Position numbers and translations under genes: made by a program. The notes under the pieces were generated by a model. It did not search any database, had not been told where the DNA came from, and saw only the letters and a program-made list of their open reading frames with translations. A stretch of DNA of 5,764 nt from Clostridia bacterium (lineage in GTDB: Bacteria; Bacillota; Clostridia; Oscillospirales; CAG-382): contig JAFQII010000179.1 in the NCBI GenBank assembly GCA_017397605.1, forward strand, positions 1-5,764. Reading direction: 5' to 3'. Each line of letters opens with the position of its first letter. Position 1 is the first letter of the stretch. Shown piece by piece: positions 4,776 to 5,764 of the stretch.

Positions 4776-5764
4776 ATGAGCAGATTCTTGTCAAAAAAGC
4801 TTGCATCGTTGATACCGTATACGCCCGGGGAACAGCCGCGCGATATGCAGTACATCAAGCTCAATACCAACGAGTCGCCGTATCCGCCGTCGGACGGTGT
4901 CAAAAAGGCGGTTGCAGGGCAAGCCGAACTGCTGCAGCTGTATTCCGACCCTTCAAGCAAAAAGCTGACCGAAAAGCTGGCATCGGTTTACGGTGTGGAC
5001 GCCGGGCAGGTGATTGTGACCAACGGCTCGGATGAAGTTTTGTATTTTGCATTTCTGGCGTTTGCGGATGAAACACATCCGCTGTGTTTTCCCGATATCA
5101 CGTACGGCTTTTATCCCGTATTTGCCGACTTGTGCGGTATCCCGTATGAGACTGTTCCGCTCGCAAAAGATTATTCGGTCGATCCTGCGGCGTACATCGG
5201 CAAGTCAAAAACCGTTGTGATCGCAAACCCGAATGCACCGACAGGACTTTGTCTGTCTCTTTCGCAGATCGAAACCATCGTCGCGGGCAACCCCGATTCG
5301 GTCGTGATCATTGACGAAGCGTATGTTGACTTTGGCGCGCAAAGCGCCGTTGCACTGGTCGACAAGTACGAAAATCTGTTGGTGACGCAGACCTTTTCCA
5401 AATCGCGCTCCATGGCGGGCGCAAGACTCGGCTTTGCGATCGGCAACCAAAGGCTGATCGCCGACCTGCACACGGTTCGTTGCTCGTTTAACCCGTACAA
5501 TGTCAACCGTATGACGGCAGAGGCGGGTTACGCCGCACTTTGCGACAACGATTATTATATGCAAAACTGCAAAAAGATCATGCAGACGCGTGATTTTACA
5601 ACCGCAGAGCTTCGTCTGCGCGGATTTGATGTTTTGCCTTCGATGACAAATTTTGTATTTGCGCGCACAGATCGCATTGACGGCAACACGCTGTACCAAA
5701 AGCTCAAAGAGCACGGCATTCTGGTGAGGCACTTTGCAAAGGAACGTATTAAGGACTACAACCG
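4776..5764 (+). CDS. hisC: Histidinol-phosphate aminotransferase, 3'-truncated by window end
   Basis: A PLP-dependent fold-type I (class II) aminotransferase that converts imidazole acetol phosphate and glutamate to histidinol phosphate and 2-oxoglutarate. There are 329 complete codons with no stop, then two bases of another. Visible signatures: YTPGEQP (15-21), LNTNESPYPPS (29-39), TNGSDEVL (82-89), NPNAPTG with N153, IIDEAYVDF with D180 and Y183 (cofactor contacts), and TFSKSRSMAGARLG with K209, the PLP Schiff-base lysine, and R217. The end, RIKDYN, is where the family usually runs into the substrate-phosphate arginine block (R-I-T-I-G-T), so only about 20-35 residues should be missing. The gene begins 3 bp after hisD, with its ribosome site inside hisD. 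A broader-specificity aromatic aminotransferase of the same family is possible, but the his neighbours favour HisC. Confidence 0.95.
   Translation, partial: MSRFLSKKLASLIPYTPGEQPRDMQYIKLNTNESPYPPSDGVKKAVAGQAELLQLYSDPSSKKLTEKLASVYGVDAGQVIVTNGSDEVLYFAFLAFADETHPLCFPDITYGFYPVFADLCGIPYETVPLAKDYSVDPAAYIGKSKTVVIANPNAPTGLCLSLSQIETIVAGNPDSVVIIDEAYVDFGAQSAVALVDKYENLLVTQTFSKSRSMAGARLGFAIGNQRLIADLHTVRCSFNPYNVNRMTAEAGYAALCDNDYYMQNCKKIMQTRDFTTAELRLRGFDVLPSMTNFVFARTDRIDGNTLYQKLKEHGILVRHFAKERIKDYN

Noticed and set aside
4769..5035. Short plus-strand frame at the start of hisC
   Set aside because: It begins 7 bp before the hisC ATG in another frame. The hisC frame is open to the window edge and has all PLP-aminotransferase motifs, so this is a shadow.
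1..5764. Mobile element, phage, CRISPR or defence system
   Set aside because: No transposase, integrase, repeat array, attachment-like direct repeats or defence-type domains were seen; all strand space is filled by housekeeping genes.

Overview
The window looks like chromosomal DNA of a moderate-GC member of the Firmicutes, probably a clostridial (Oscillospirales-like) anaerobe. The basis is the gene set (asnA, a YerC/TrpR-like regulator, short-form hisG with hisZ), strong purine-rich Shine-Dalgarno sites, textbook sigma-A promoters and tight gene packing. The taxonomic call is inference; no rRNA or other marker gene is present.

Layout. Bases 1-381 are the 3' end of asnA (ammonia-dependent asparagine synthetase), reading rightward. 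A compact hairpin (387-415) lies between it and a leftward gene (419-1288) for a short-chain dehydrogenase/reductase of unknown substrate. The 178-bp region 1289-1466 is a divergent control region. It holds two back-to-back promoters, each with perfect TTGACA and TATAAT hexamers and a 17-bp spacer. One drives the dehydrogenase; the other drives a histidine operon. The rightward operon is yerC (TrpR-family regulator), hisZ, hisG, hisD and hisC. Junctions are an 8-bp overlap, a 4-bp overlap, a 12-bp gap and a 3-bp gap. hisC runs off the right edge, probably lacking only its last few tens of codons.

How it works together. HisG is the short catalytic form that lacks the C-terminal regulatory domain, and HisZ is its HisRS-like partner; together they perform the first step of histidine synthesis. 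HisC performs the aminotransferase step and HisD the final two oxidations. The remaining his genes (hisB, hisH, hisA, hisF, hisI/E) are not in the window and may follow downstream. The first gene, yerC, encodes a small TrpR-like DNA-binding protein. At the predicted transcription start lies a 34-bp imperfect dyad made of four CTTTA boxes, two per orientation, each pair 8 bp apart. This resembles the 8-bp tandem geometry of TrpR operators, so it is a good candidate for an autoregulatory operator. The predicted leader is only about 46 nt, too short for a T-box or a His leader-peptide attenuator.

This is mostly an ordinary biosynthetic region. The unusual points are the regulator/operator arrangement, the divergent dehydrogenase with its own palindrome over the -10 box, and a short C-terminal tail on HisZ resembling a remnant of the anticodon-binding domain. 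I see no mobile element, CRISPR array, tRNA or rRNA.
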